Origin: Tunicatimonas pelagia
Lineage (GTDB): Bacteria > Bacteroidota > Bacteroidia > Cytophagales > Cyclobacteriaceae
DNA: 64,000 nt
Direction of reading: 5' to 3'
Assembly: GCF_030506325.1 (NCBI RefSeq)
Contig: NZ_CP120683.1
Location: 4,787,001 to 4,851,000, forward strand
Each line of letters opens with the position of its first letter. Position 1 is the first letter of the stretch. The notes beneath the pieces were generated by a model, which worked only from the letters and a program-made list of their open reading frames with translations, had not been told where the DNA came from and made no database searches. Positions 52,683 through 62,381 of this stretch are shown here, one piece after another. Position numbers and translations under genes: made by a program.

Positions 52683-54056
52683 TTAACGACCGATAATCAG
52701 CTTTTGCCCAGGCTTGATGCTGTTAGAGCGTAGGTTGTTAAGCTGCTTAATTTTAGAGACCGTCAATCCTTGGTATTTGCGAGAGATTTCCCACAGTGAA
52801 TCTCCTGGTTGTACCAAATGTACCTTACCATTGCCAATTGGGGTTTGAGCTGAAGCCACGGCTCTACTCGATGATTTTACGTAAAGTGTTAGTCGTTGCC
52901 CAGCATAAATCCGGCTTCCGCGAATATTATTCCACCGCCGAACATCAGATAGGCGTACTCCGTGACGCTCCGCAATTTTACCTAGCACATCGCCCCGGCG
53001 TACTCGGTAGGTCGTTTTGCTTCTTCCGTAGGTAGAACCACTGCTCTTCTGCGCCTGGGCAATAAATTGCTTCTTAATAGTTTCATTTCCGGCTGAGTCG
53101 AGAATAGCTGAAGAGTTAGCAGCTAAAAAATCGACTTTATCGGCCGGAATGCGGAGAGGGTACTTTTTGGCGGTCTCCGGAACTGCCGCTCTTCGCAACT
53201 CAGGATTGAGGTTTATCAAGTCCTCTTCGCATACGTTTAGCTGCTCGGCCAGCACCTTCAGGCTGGCAAACTGACTAATTAGTACTGTTTCGGCTTCTAC
53301 CATATAATCCGGAATTTCTTCCTGCAAGTTATGCTCGTCAATGTAGTTGAGCGTGTAGGCGATAGCAACGAACTGAGGTACATAAGAGCGGGTTTCGCGT
53401 GGTAAGTAGCGATAGATACCCCAAAAGCTTTTCTTGTACCCGGAGCGACGAATAGCTTTACGGACGTTGCCAGGTCCGGTGTTGTAAGCGGCTAGAGCCA
53501 ACTCCCAATCATTGAACATACCGTAAAGCTGTTTCAAGTACTTACAAGCGGCTTCGGTAGATTTCTCGGGGTCTTGCCGTTCGTCGATGTACCAATCGCG
53601 GTTTAGACCAAACATTCGCCCGGTGCTCGGCATAAACTGCCACAAGCCTACTGCCCCCACTCGAGATCGGGCAATGGGTTTTAGGCCAGACTCAACAATG
53701 GCTAAATACTTTAGGTTTAAGGGCAGATTATACTTTTTAAGATATTTTTCGAAAAGCGGGAAGTAAATATTTTTACGTCGAATTACCATGCGAGTGTATT
53801 CCCGGTCGCGAACGGTAAAATAATCAATAAAAGATTTTACTCGGTGGTTGTAGGTAAGCGGAATGTCAGTTTGTATGCAAGCAATTCGGTCAGCCACCAA
53901 ATCATAAGAAGCATCGGGTACATATTCGTAATCGTACGCGGGTTGGTACAAAATAACCGAATCAGCAGGGTCAACTAATGCTGTGGTATTGCCACACGAT
54001 GGTGCAACAATGGCAGTAACTAAAACTAAATAAAAAATTCCGACTGTTCTTATCAT
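52683..54056 (-). CDS. mltD: MltD-like lytic murein transglycosylase with two LysM domains
   Basis: 457-residue lipoprotein (lipobox ending C21). The SLT domain carries the catalytic glutamate E122 in LAIVESGLKP and the motifs AVGLWQFMPSTGR and LALAAYNTGPGNVR. Two LysM peptidoglycan-binding domains follow at about 352-396 (YRVRRGDVLGKIAERHGV) and 413-457 (HLVQPGDSLWEISRKY). It cleaves the MurNAc-GlcNAc bond to form 1,6-anhydro ends, at the outer membrane facing peptidoglycan. It lies between gatA and the DUF4837 gene, all one direction. Confidence 0.9.
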   Translation of the reverse strand: MIRTVGIFYLVLVTAIVAPSCGNTTALVDPADSVILYQPAYDYEYVPDASYDLVADRIACIQTDIPLTYNHRVKSFIDYFTVRDREYTRMVIRRKNIYFPLFEKYLKKYNLPLNLKYLAIVESGLKPIARSRVGAVGLWQFMPSTGRMFGLNRDWYIDERQDPEKSTEAACKYLKQLYGMFNDWELALAAYNTGPGNVRKAIRRSGYKKSFWGIYRYLPRETRSYVPQFVAIAYTLNYIDEHNLQEEIPDYMVEAETVLISQFASLKVLAEQLNVCEEDLINLNPELRRAAVPETAKKYPLRIPADKVDFLAANSSAILDSAGNETIKKQFIAQAQKSSGSTYGRSKTTYRVRRGDVLGKIAERHGVRLSDVRRWNNIRGSRIYAGQRLTLYVKSSSRAVASAQTPIGNGKVHLVQPGDSLWEISRKYQGLTVSKIKQLNNLRSNSIKPGQKLIIGR

Positions 54057-54146
54057 TACCTATCTCTTTAACGCTGAGTGCTTAGATACTGTAAGCAAAT
54101 TCTGTACAATTTAACGAAAAAAAGTGATTTTATAAAGTATTTTTAG

Positions 54147-55655
54147 TTACTTAGGTTGGTTTGTCGCCTGTCTGTTCAGAAAGTGTTCAGCAAAGTTGAA
54201 TAAATCACTTTCTTTGAATGCCCCGCCAATAATTTGCAGCCCAATGGGTAAACCTTCGTAGCTGTCACCTACCGGAACTGAAATAGCGGTAACTCCGGCA
54301 ATAGAAGCCTGTACGGTAAACAAATCCGCCAGATACATCTCAATAGGAGTTGCTTTATCCCCTAGTTTAAAGGCTGGAGTTGGGGTAGTGGGCAACACAA
54401 TAAAATCATATTCTTCTAATAAGTTACATGTGGCATTTTGCAGCAGACGGCGTACTTTCTGAGCTTTGGTATAATACGCATCGTAGTAACTTGCGCTAAG
54501 CACAAAAGTTCCCAGCATAATTCGTCGCTGAACCTCCTCTCCAAACGCCTCGGTTCGGGTTTTCTTATACATAGCTTCCATTGTATTACCCTCGGCACTG
54601 CGGTGCCCGTAGCGCACTCCATCGAAGCGAGAGAGGTTGGAGCTGGCCTCAGCCATCGTCAGAATGTAATAGGTAGGTAAGACGTACTCTAGCAGCGGAA
54701 AATCAATCGGCGACACGGCGTGTCCTTGCTGACGAAGCTGCTCTAATGCCTGCTCGGTTTTCTCTTTAATATCGGGGTGTATTCCCTGATGGTCTAGTGT
54801 ATTTTGCAGATAAGCAATTTTACGAGGCTCAGATTGGGCAGAGAGTAGGGTGCTGTAGGCTGGAACGGGCTGTTGGGAGGCTGTGCTGTCGTATTCATCC
54901 GGCCCAGCCATAATTTCGGTAAGCAGTGCCGCGTCTTCTACGGTATGGGTTAGTGTACCGATAACGTCGAAAGAGGAGGCGTAGGCAATTAATCCGTAGC
55001 GCGAAATGCGGGAATACGTAGGTTTCATTCCGACTAGCCCACAAAAAGCTGCTGGTTGGCGGATAGAACCGCCCGTATCCGAACCCAACGAAGCAGTACA
55101 CATATGAGCTTGCACTGCCACGGCCGAACCACCCGATGAGCCACCGGGCACGTGCTCGGGGTTTGCTGCATTTCGGGTAGTAAAAAACGAAGAGTTTTCG
55201 GTAGATGAGCCCATTGCAAACTCATCGCAGTTTTGCCGACCAATAATGATGACATCCTCACCGAGCAAGCGCTGTACGGCGGTAGCAGTAAATTGCGATT
55301 TAAAGCTATCTAGAATTTGGCTGCCACCTTGTAAGGAGTGGTTCTGGTGACAGAGCACATCTTTGAGGCCAATGACCATACCGGCCAAACGCCCCGCAGT
55401 GCCTAACGCTAGCTTACGGTCTATCTCAGCAGCCTGGGCTAAAGCCTCGGCTTCGTACACTTCCAGAAAAGCCCCGAGCTGCTGTTTTTCTCGGATATTG
55501 GCGAGATAATATTGTACAACATCCTGGCAAGAAATAGCTTTTTCTTGCAGCAGTTGCCGAATATCGCGAAATGAGGTGAATGACGGTAGGTTACGACTTG
55601 GTAGTGGTGGTTCGGCTTCCTTCTTCAATTTCGTCCTTAATTTCTTTAGTAGCAT
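54147..55655 (-). CDS. gatA: Asp-tRNA(Asn)/Glu-tRNA(Gln) amidotransferase subunit A
   Basis: About 502 residues from ATG 55655 (the frame is open to 55676; a TTG at 55628 is the latest possible start). The amidase-signature triad is complete, with the spacing of known GatA proteins: numbering from 55676, K105 (GLKDVLC), S180 (PGGSSGGSA) and S204 (DTGGSIRQP). It supplies ammonia from glutamine to convert Glu-tRNA(Gln) and/or Asp-tRNA(Asn), in the cytoplasm. Even its latest start overlaps the end of tatA by about 38 bases, an unusual out-of-frame overlap implying translational coupling. GatB and GatC lie elsewhere. Confidence 0.93.
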   Translation of the reverse strand: MLLKKLRTKLKKEAEPPLPSRNLPSFTSFRDIRQLLQEKAISCQDVVQYYLANIREKQQLGAFLEVYEAEALAQAAEIDRKLALGTAGRLAGMVIGLKDVLCHQNHSLQGGSQILDSFKSQFTATAVQRLLGEDVIIIGRQNCDEFAMGSSTENSSFFTTRNAANPEHVPGGSSGGSAVAVQAHMCTASLGSDTGGSIRQPAAFCGLVGMKPTYSRISRYGLIAYASSFDVIGTLTHTVEDAALLTEIMAGPDEYDSTASQQPVPAYSTLLSAQSEPRKIAYLQNTLDHQGIHPDIKEKTEQALEQLRQQGHAVSPIDFPLLEYVLPTYYILTMAEASSNLSRFDGVRYGHRSAEGNTMEAMYKKTRTEAFGEEVQRRIMLGTFVLSASYYDAYYTKAQKVRRLLQNATCNLLEEYDFIVLPTTPTPAFKLGDKATPIEMYLADLFTVQASIAGVTAISVPVGDSYEGLPIGLQIIGGAFKESDLFNFAEHFLNRQATNQPK

Positions 55656-55797
55656 CTTTAAACTCACGGATACCACGACCTAGCCCTTTGGCCAGTTCGG
55701 GAATACGTTTGGCTCCAAAGAAAATAAGTAATACTAAAACTATCAAGAGAATCTCCCAGCCACCTAGACCGCCTATGAATGCAAGATTGGTCATCAT
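55591..55797 (-). CDS. tatA: Sec-independent translocase subunit TatA
   Basis: 68 residues (two ATG codons at the start). A single transmembrane helix, [20 protein letters not shown], is followed by an amphipathic helix ([19 protein letters not shown]) and a short charged tail, the TatA/TatE plan. It forms the pore for folded proteins with twin-arginine signals, such as the PhoX enzyme encoded in this window. Its 3' end overlaps gatA; upstream lies a dispersed repeat. Confidence 0.92.
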   Translation of the reverse strand: MMTNLAFIGGLGGWEILLIVLVLLIFFGAKRIPELAKGLGRGIREFKDATKEIKDEIEEGSRTTTTKS

Positions 55798-55912
55798 ATC
55801 TAATTATGTTGTGATAAACTACATTTTTAAGCTAAACGATAAATATAACGAATATATGCGTATGCTTCTCGTTTTAACGCAACTATTGTTCTTTTTGATG
55901 AATAAATGTGTT

Positions 55913-56096
55913 TGGGTATTCAGGTGTTCTCGTGCTTAAGTGTTATGGTGTTATAGTGCGAAGTGTTTAAGTATAAGTCTTCTCTTATCAAACTCTGAAC
56001 TCTACACTGTACGCTGAAGTACCGTAACACCAAGAACTATAATGCTATAACACCTCGTACTACGAACCTGAACACATAACACTTCGCAATCTACCA
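55913..56096. repeat. dispersed repeat, copy D
   Basis: Contains GTGTTATGGTGTTATAGTGC near the left, CTCTTATCAAACTCTGAAC in the middle, then TACGCTGAAGTACCGTAACACCAAGAAC and CCTGAACACATAAC at the right. Same blocks in the same order as 28228-28378 and inverse of 34966-35160. It fills the 299-base gap between the EnvC-like gene's stop and tatA; no gene is seen there. Confidence 0.65.
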
Positions 56097-57311
56097 CTAC
56101 CTTCGCTGCAACCAAGGTTCAGGATTTAATTTTTGCTGATTGTGCCAGATCTGAAATTGTAGGGCCGAAATACCGTCAGAATCAGTGTAAACCATGCCGA
56201 CGGGTTCTTCGGCGCGTACTGCTTGCCCCTTGCGGACGTTCACATCTTTCAGGCGAGAATAAACCGTAAAATACTCGCCGTGCTGCATAATAATGGCTTT
56301 GCTATTCCCCGGGCCAGGAATGGGAGTGATAGCGATTACCACCCCGTCGAACACGGCTTTTACTTGGGCATTCTGGTTGGTTTGGATGTCTACGCCATCG
56401 TTGGGTACTAAAATATTTTTCATCACCGGGTGCGGATTATTACCAAAGCGTTGGGAGATAAAACCACTGTTAACCGGCCACAATAATTTAGATTTTTTGC
56501 TGGCAAATGAGGTGGATAACTCCTCCTTCGATGTATTGAGCGCTACCGCATTTTCGGTTTTATTTTTGGCACTTTCTTCTATTTCTTCTTTAATAAGTTT
56601 GGCAATCAGCCGTTCCAGCCGTTGCACATCGTTGCGGCGTTTGGCTACTTCTTTTCGGAGCTGCTTTTCTTTTTGGCTCAGGTCACGGATTAGAGCCCGT
56701 TGCTTGGTTTTTAGGGCAATCAGATCCTGGTTAGCAATTACCTGCTGGTCTAACAGAACTTGTTGCTCTAGTCGTTTGCTTTCAATCGTCTCTCGCTGAT
56801 TAATCAAGGTTTCTCGTACCTTCTGGATTTGATTAACTTGATTTTTGCGGGCTTGAGAATACTGCTGCATGTACTTAATCCGCCGGAAAAGCTGGTTAAA
56901 AGTTTCTGCCGAGAACAGGAACGTAAGGCGATTGTAGCTGTTGCTGGTTTTGCTGGTGGCATAAACCATATGGGCGTATTCCTCCTTCAGATTCACCAAA
57001 TCTTCTTCTAAAGCTACAATAACCCCCCCCAGCTCGTTAATCTGCGTAGCTAACAGCTCCAGTTCCTGACTGATAGACTGGATAAGGGATTCTCGGGCTT
57101 GAATTTGCTCATTGATTGCGTTGAGTTGTCCGATACTGCTCTCGCGGCGCGAAGATGTTTCGGAAAGAATGCGCTGCGCTTCTTTGATGCGCTGTAGGTT
57201 TTCTTTCTTCTCCTTTTCCAGTTGCTCGCGAGAAACTGGCGATTGTTGCGCCCAACTAACCGTCACCGAAAAAACTAAACAGATACCTAACAGTAAGCTG
57301 CGGAAGCCCAA
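56097..57311 (-). CDS. EnvC-like murein hydrolase activator (degenerate M23 domain)
   Basis: About 404 residues from a TTG at 57311, 4 bases after the upstream stop, which yields a good signal peptide (GFRSLLLGICLVFSVTVSWAQ). An ATG at 57368 is an alternative and the frame is open to 57476. A long coiled coil (about 20-230) precedes a C-terminal LytM/M23 domain. The zinc ligands of active M23 enzymes are missing: the usual H-x-G-x-D reads NDGVDI, the HxH reads QFQIW, and the YAHL-type His is YSRL. It should therefore activate a separate amidase at the division site, as EnvC does. Confidence 0.86.
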   Translation of the reverse strand: MGFRSLLLGICLVFSVTVSWAQQSPVSREQLEKEKKENLQRIKEAQRILSETSSRRESSIGQLNAINEQIQARESLIQSISQELELLATQINELGGVIVALEEDLVNLKEEYAHMVYATSKTSNSYNRLTFLFSAETFNQLFRRIKYMQQYSQARKNQVNQIQKVRETLINQRETIESKRLEQQVLLDQQVIANQDLIALKTKQRALIRDLSQKEKQLRKEVAKRRNDVQRLERLIAKLIKEEIEESAKNKTENAVALNTSKEELSTSFASKKSKLLWPVNSGFISQRFGNNPHPVMKNILVPNDGVDIQTNQNAQVKAVFDGVVIAITPIPGPGNSKAIIMQHGEYFTVYSRLKDVNVRKGQAVRAEEPVGMVYTDSDGISALQFQIWHNQQKLNPEPWLQRR

Positions 57312-57315
57312 AAAG

Positions 57316-58119
57316 CTACCAACGAGCGTATTTGTCAGGAACTGAAAACGGAAAGCGTAGGGCTTCATTAACAATGGACACTTTTTTATGCTCAATATCA
57401 ATCTGGGTCCGGCGTTTCTGACCTCGCTGCCGATAGTCCAAAGAAACCAAATTATTAAATGGTAATATCTCTTCATCTAACTGCTTAAAATCACTGTACT
57501 GTAGATTAAGCGTGTTTTTTCGGTTTCTTGCTGACCCACTTTCTTCTTTCTCTACCATAGCCACTCGCTCCACTTTCATCAGTTGCCGATCAATAAAGTT
57601 ATTAATCACCACAGGGCCTTCCATTTGTCGAACTACAAAGTAATTTGTCTCTTGCTTCACTTGGTCGCTATCAACAATAGAGCGGGGCATATCTCCCAAC
57701 AATACGGCTTGCAGTAGGTCGTAATTAATAGTAAAATTATACTTTTTACTCAGTTCTTGAAAATTGTAGCTGCGGTACTCCTTTTCGAGCCGATTAACGA
57801 GCGACAGAGAATCACGATTGATAATTGCCCGAGCGGCTTCAATACCGAAGCCCGGAGTGATTGAAATCCAGATCACACTATCTTTTCTAATCCGAATATT
57901 AGCCGTGGCACTCACATTTTGCCCATCACCCCGAAATTTTATTTTGCTACTAGCAGTCAAGTACTCAAAGTCTACGTTAGCAATATTGAGTTCAGTAGCT
58001 TTTACACCACTACGGTCTGGCGAGACCCGGCTGGCACCAGCAATTTTTTTGCTACAGCCCGAGGCTAGGATCAAAAGAAAAAGCCCAGTAAGTGAGCCGA
58101 TGAAATAGCTTTTTATCAA
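57316..58119 (-). CDS. DUF4292-family lipoprotein
   Basis: About 267 residues from a TTG at 58119, chosen because it puts the lipobox cysteine (LILASGC) at residue 22. An upstream ATG at 58200 would create a 48-residue signal and overlap the TPR gene by 56 bases. DUF4292 is a Bacteroidota family with a LolA/LolB-like beta-rich fold; phrases include SSKIKFRGDGQNVSATANIR, DSVIWISITPGFGIEAARA and DYRQRGQKRRTQIDI. A role in outer-membrane lipoprotein or lipid handling is suggested by fold, not shown. It sits between the TPR and EnvC-like genes. Confidence 0.85.
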   Translation of the reverse strand: MIKSYFIGSLTGLFLLILASGCSKKIAGASRVSPDRSGVKATELNIANVDFEYLTASSKIKFRGDGQNVSATANIRIRKDSVIWISITPGFGIEAARAIINRDSLSLVNRLEKEYRSYNFQELSKKYNFTINYDLLQAVLLGDMPRSIVDSDQVKQETNYFVVRQMEGPVVINNFIDRQLMKVERVAMVEKEESGSARNRKNTLNLQYSDFKQLDEEILPFNNLVSLDYRQRGQKRRTQIDIEHKKVSIVNEALRFPFSVPDKYARW

Positions 58120-58144
58120 ATCAATCGAGCGTATTGAGTTCAGG

Positions 58145-59866
58145 TTATTCGTATAGTTTTCGGTCAGCAATTTTTTTATCAATAAGTTCGGAAGCATCAT
58201 CCATACCTTTGGCTTTCATCCATTGCTGCACAGCTTGGTCTACTTCGCCTAGCTTAAAAAGCACATCGCCGTAGTGCTCTATCACTTCGCCACTACTAGC
58301 TCCTTGTTCTATGGCTTGTTCAATATACTTTTTGGCTTGTTTGTATTCACCTAGCATGTACAAAACCCAACCGTGGGTATCCAGATAATTTGCATTATTC
58401 GGATTTAGTTCAAGCAGTCGGGCAGAAAGTTGCTTGGCGTAGGGCAGTTTCTCTTGGCGCAAAGCTAGGAAATAGCTGTAGTTATTGAGCACATAATCAT
58501 TGCTGGGGTCTGCTTTTAGCACCGCCTCGTAGGCTTCGCTTGACTTTTCGTACTGCTCTAGTCCGTTGTAAACATCGCCTAGGTAGATATTGCAGTAGAT
58601 GGTAAGCTCAGTATTATTAGACAATCGTCGGGCCTGATCGAGGGAGTAGGCTGCTTCATCGTAATTTTGCAAGGCGGCGTGTGCGGCACCGTTGTAAAAG
58701 TAGACAATGGCTTGGTTAGGAAATAGCTCTAGTGCCTGTTCAGAGTGTTTTACTACGCTATCGGTTTCTTGTAAAGTCTGAAACTCAATAGTGAGCAAAT
58801 TTTGCCAAACGTCAAAGTTGGTATCATCGTACTGAATGGACTGTAGGTAATAATCACGGGCCTGACGGGCACTGTCAATAGCATTCAAGTAATCGCCTTT
58901 AATGATGTAGGCTTCGGCTTCATCGGGGTGCGACTCCAGCATTTTGTCCGTCAGGGTACTTACCAGTTGCTGATTGTTGGGCAACTCTCGAATGTACTTC
59001 GCTACCAGTTCTAGCTTAAGCTTTAAGTTTAATCCAGGGTTGGTAAAGGCCGCACTCATGTGTTTTTCGGCTTCCGCATCATTCCCCTGGTTCTGATAAA
59101 TTTTAGCTAACAACAGCTCAGCTTCCGGATTATCGGGCGATATTTCCAGCAAACCCTTTAGGTACGGAATGGCATCTGCATCCTTGCCGTTAGAGATAAA
59201 CATTTCGGCTAGCCCAATTACGTAATCGCCTTCACCCGGAAAAGTCTCAATAAGCTGCTCACCTTCGGTAATCGCTTTCTCCAGGTTGTTCTGTTGTAAG
59301 TAAATGCGCTGCTTGGCAGTGGTTACCTCCGGTAAGATTCCGTATTTCTGCTCAATGCGGTTATAGGTTTCAATGGACTGATCGAACTCCTGTTGGTAGA
59401 GGTAGAGAGCGGCTAGATCAAACAGGTAATCTTCGGTTTTATCTAGGCGGTCAATCATGGTTTCGTACACCAGGGCGGCTCCCGCAAAATCGGACTGCTG
59501 GGTTAAGACTTCGGCCTTGGTAAGATAGTAGTACTTGTTATCGGGGTCTAACTCAAGTGCACTGTTGGCGTGAACCAATGCATCGTCTAGCACTCCCTGC
59601 CGCGACAGAATAGAGGCAATTTTAAAGTGGGCCGCAGCATTGTTTGGGTCACTTTCCAGCGACTTTTCAAACAGGGCTAGTGATTTTTCAAAGTCCTCGA
59701 GGATATAATATTTAGCTCCTTCGGTGAAGTAGTAGGTTGCCTCCCGGATTTTCCGCTCCGCTTTGTCTTCTTTTTTATTCTTTTGACCAAAGCTATTAAC
59801 TGACGCTAGCAAGATAAATACCAAGCTCACTCCAATACTTCGCCTTACAAAATCAGATACTTTCAT
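58145..59866 (-). CDS. large secreted TPR protein
   Basis: 573 residues with a signal peptide (SIGVSLVFILLASVNSFGQ), then KNKKEDKAERK and at least twelve tetratricopeptide repeats to the C-terminus (for example YFTEGAKYYILEDFEKSLAL, AAAHFKIASILSRQGVLDDA). It is the first gene of the TPR-DUF4292-EnvC run, a combination conserved in Cytophagales. It presumably scaffolds an envelope complex. Its ATG lies only 24 bases from the right-hand MITE-like element, so that element now forms its upstream region. Confidence 0.85.
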   Translation of the reverse strand: MKVSDFVRRSIGVSLVFILLASVNSFGQKNKKEDKAERKIREATYYFTEGAKYYILEDFEKSLALFEKSLESDPNNAAAHFKIASILSRQGVLDDALVHANSALELDPDNKYYYLTKAEVLTQQSDFAGAALVYETMIDRLDKTEDYLFDLAALYLYQQEFDQSIETYNRIEQKYGILPEVTTAKQRIYLQQNNLEKAITEGEQLIETFPGEGDYVIGLAEMFISNGKDADAIPYLKGLLEISPDNPEAELLLAKIYQNQGNDAEAEKHMSAAFTNPGLNLKLKLELVAKYIRELPNNQQLVSTLTDKMLESHPDEAEAYIIKGDYLNAIDSARQARDYYLQSIQYDDTNFDVWQNLLTIEFQTLQETDSVVKHSEQALELFPNQAIVYFYNGAAHAALQNYDEAAYSLDQARRLSNNTELTIYCNIYLGDVYNGLEQYEKSSEAYEAVLKADPSNDYVLNNYSYFLALRQEKLPYAKQLSARLLELNPNNANYLDTHGWVLYMLGEYKQAKKYIEQAIEQGASSGEVIEHYGDVLFKLGEVDQAVQQWMKAKGMDDASELIDKKIADRKLYE

Positions 59867-59890
59867 GCTACAAAATTCTCTAACCGATTA

Positions 59891-60094
59891 GAGTGTGTTT
59901 GGATTTTATATTTAGAATCTATTATGAGGTGTTTTTTGGTCAGTCGCGCGGCGAACCGTCGAAGCTCTTTTTGAAGGCCGCAGTGGAACTGGGATAGCCT
60001 GAGCTATCGCCTGAAAAGAAGCCACCGTGGCGCGGCTGAAGTATGAACGAAAAATGGCCATCAGAAAACTAAAAGATAAAGTTCAAACGCGCTC
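59891..60094. mobile_element. MITE-like element, copy 2 (204 bp)
   Basis: Termini GAGTGTGTTTGGATTTTATA and, inverted, GAGCGCGTTTGAACTTTATC match copy 1 (43152-43312). The internal hairpin region around GATAGCCTGAGCTATC and the CCATCAGAAAACTAAA segment are shared, but about 43 extra bases rich in GC lie inside. TTA (59888-59890) and TAA (60095-60097) flank it, compatible with a TNA target. No coding capacity. Confidence 0.75.
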
Positions 60095-60316
60095 TAAGTT
60101 AGCGCAGACTTGTTAAATTATAGACTTTTTCACGTACTAACAACGAATATGTTCCCCTCAGTAGTATAAACAAAATCAGTGCATGATTTTTACTAAATGA
60201 AGGTACCACCCTGTACTCAGCTAAAAAAACTGAAATAAAGAGATTTAGTACACTTTACAATGATGATTAATTAATAATGAGTGATGAATAATGTAATACC
60301 CATCAATCACCATTCA
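60095..60316. other. intergenic, A+T-rich, no gene seen
   Basis: 222 bases beyond the dUTPase stop. It contains ATGAATAATG/CATTCATTAATCATT words forming imperfect dyads around 60258-60335, possibly the transcript end of the dUTPase gene. No promoter or gene seen. Confidence 0.4.
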
Positions 60317-60772
60317 TTAATCATTATCCATTCTCAATTGCTTGCCAGTGCTACCGTAGCCACCAGCTCCGCGAGTGGTTTCGCTGAGCGACTCTACGGC
60401 TTGCCAGCGAATTTGCTCGTGTTTAGCTACTACTATCTGGGCAATTCGTTCGCCGGGCTGTACGGTGTAGGCTTCGTTAGACAAATTTACTAGCAGTACT
60501 TTCACTTCGCCTCGATAGTCGGCGTCGATAGTGCCGGGGCTATTCAATACGGTAAGGCCGTGTTTGTAGGCTAATCCGCTACGGGGGCGCACCTGAGCTT
60601 CGTAGCCCACCGGAAGTTCCATGAAAAACCCAGTGCTGATTAACGCTCTTTCTAGCGATTGTAGCGTGACCGGAGCGTCGATGGCCGCGTGTACATCCAT
60701 ACCGGCAGCATGTTCGGTCTGGTAAGCGGGGAGGGGATGTTCAGATTTATTGACAATTTTTACTTGAATCAT
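60317..60772 (-). CDS. dut: dUTP diphosphatase
   Basis: 151 residues, normal length for the trimeric all-beta enzyme. All five motifs are present: [34 protein letters not shown] (with the catalytic Asp), GERIAQIVV and [10 protein letters not shown]. It hydrolyses dUTP to dUMP and keeps uracil out of DNA. It starts 6 bases after the flippase stop, so the two are co-transcribed. Confidence 0.95.
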   Translation of the reverse strand: MIQVKIVNKSEHPLPAYQTEHAAGMDVHAAIDAPVTLQSLERALISTGFFMELPVGYEAQVRPRSGLAYKHGLTVLNSPGTIDADYRGEVKVLLVNLSNEAYTVQPGERIAQIVVAKHEQIRWQAVESLSETTRGAGGYGSTGKQLRMDND

Positions 60773-60778
60773 AGGTGG

Positions 60779-62269
60779 TTAGGCTTTACTGTAGGTCTGT
60801 AGGCTCTTCTTTTCTCGCAAGAAAACGATTAGGGTAAATAACAGGGTTAGTCCAATATTCAAACCGTTTTCCCCGAGAACTGACGTTAAATCTACGGCAA
60901 ATGATAGATAAATCAAGCCAATACCAGCAATTAGGTAAGTCAGTGACGGGCCAAAGAAGTAGGGAATAGGGTAGTACTTTCGTCCGTAGTAGTAACACAC
61001 GGAGCACATTATAAAATAGCAAGAAATACTGGCTACGGCACAACCCAAGTAACCCAGTACGGGAATGAGACCGATATTGACTACTAAAGTAACTACCGCA
61101 CCCACGCTGGCGATGATTGTTCCGAAAATAGGTCGATCAGTGATTTTAAACCATACCGAAAGATTGATGTATATACCGTAAAGCATTTTTCCAAACAGCA
61201 GAAACGGGACGACATACAGTGCGTCCCTGAAACCTTCACTTCGCAGAAAAATAGTCCCGATAAGCTCTACATTAATACTTACGGCTACCAGAATAAGGAT
61301 ACTGAAGACCGTAAAATAGTGCATTACTTGGGCAAAGAGTGAGGGTGCATTTTTGTCTTCAGCTCCCGAAAAAAAGAAAGGTTCACCCGCGTAGCGAAAG
61401 GCTTGTACCGCCAGCAGCATGAAGATACTTAGCTTCACACTGGCTCCGTACGTACCTAAAGCTTGTAGTGAAGTTTTATCCGGGTAGAAATTTTCCGGTA
61501 GTAGATCGGCGAACAAAATAATATCAATCCGCTCGTTAATCATACCGGCTAAGCCCATGAGCAGAATAGGAGAAGCGTAGGCAAGCATAGGCTTAATAAA
61601 GCGATGATCCCAAACCGGCCGAAATTTGATCAGCCATTGCCACAAAAAAAGTGGGGTTACTAAGCTAGCGATTAGGTTGGCCAGAAATACGTAACTCACG
61701 CTGATTACTCCTTCTTCGCTGGCAAACCAAACCGAAGGGTTCATAAGTTGGGGTAGCAGCAGCAGAAAGAATAACTGAAGCCCGATCTGCAAACCAAGAT
61801 TGGACAGCTTGGTAATAACAAACCATTTTGCCTTGTTCTCCAAGCGTAGTTGGGCAAACGGAATAGCGACAAACGCATCTAGCAGCATAATGATGGCTAG
61901 CCATCGAACAATGTGAGCATCCTCCGGGTAACCTAGCCACTGGGCAATAGTGGGTGCCTGCCAGAATAGCAAAGCTGATACTGTAAAGCTAATTAATAAG
62001 ACCCAGGTAAGTGCTGATCGGAAGATTGTGATTTGGTCGGACTGATACTTTTTCTGAGAGGCAAAGCGAAAATAGGCGGTTTCCATGCCGAAAGTATACA
62101 GTATATTAAATAGAGCTACGTAGGCGTACAGTTCGCTCATCTTCCCGAATTGCGACTCGGTAAGTATACTAGTATGAATTGGAACAAGAGCATAGTTAAG
62201 AACCCGCCCCAGAATGGTGCTAACCCCGTAAAGGGCGGTTTGTCCGGCTAATTTTTTGAGTGGATTCAT
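60779..62269 (-). CDS. polysaccharide flippase-like protein (MATE/Wzx superfamily)
   Basis: 496 residues with 12-14 predicted transmembrane helices. The N-terminus (KLAGQTALYGVSTILGRVLNY) and the loop with YFRFASQKK are typical of lipid-linked oligosaccharide flippases in the MurJ/Wzx superfamily. It likely moves an undecaprenyl-linked glycan, or lipid II, across the inner membrane. The same gene-to-dUTPase order is conserved in Cytophagales. No glycosyltransferases adjoin it, so it is not part of an O-antigen cluster here. Confidence 0.87.
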   Translation of the reverse strand: MNPLKKLAGQTALYGVSTILGRVLNYALVPIHTSILTESQFGKMSELYAYVALFNILYTFGMETAYFRFASQKKYQSDQITIFRSALTWVLLISFTVSALLFWQAPTIAQWLGYPEDAHIVRWLAIIMLLDAFVAIPFAQLRLENKAKWFVITKLSNLGLQIGLQLFFLLLLPQLMNPSVWFASEEGVISVSYVFLANLIASLVTPLFLWQWLIKFRPVWDHRFIKPMLAYASPILLMGLAGMINERIDIILFADLLPENFYPDKTSLQALGTYGASVKLSIFMLLAVQAFRYAGEPFFFSGAEDKNAPSLFAQVMHYFTVFSILILVAVSINVELIGTIFLRSEGFRDALYVVPFLLFGKMLYGIYINLSVWFKITDRPIFGTIIASVGAVVTLVVNIGLIPVLGYLGCAVASISCYFIMCSVCYYYGRKYYPIPYFFGPSLTYLIAGIGLIYLSFAVDLTSVLGENGLNIGLTLLFTLIVFLREKKSLQTYSKA

Positions 62270-62381
62270 ACGGTGGTGTTCTCAGCCAGCAGGCAGCAAT
62301 GATCGTACCGAGTAGATCGGGTTGCGTAAACCGAATTAGGTGAACTCCACTGAGCAATCCGTAGGGGAAATCCGCAATTTG

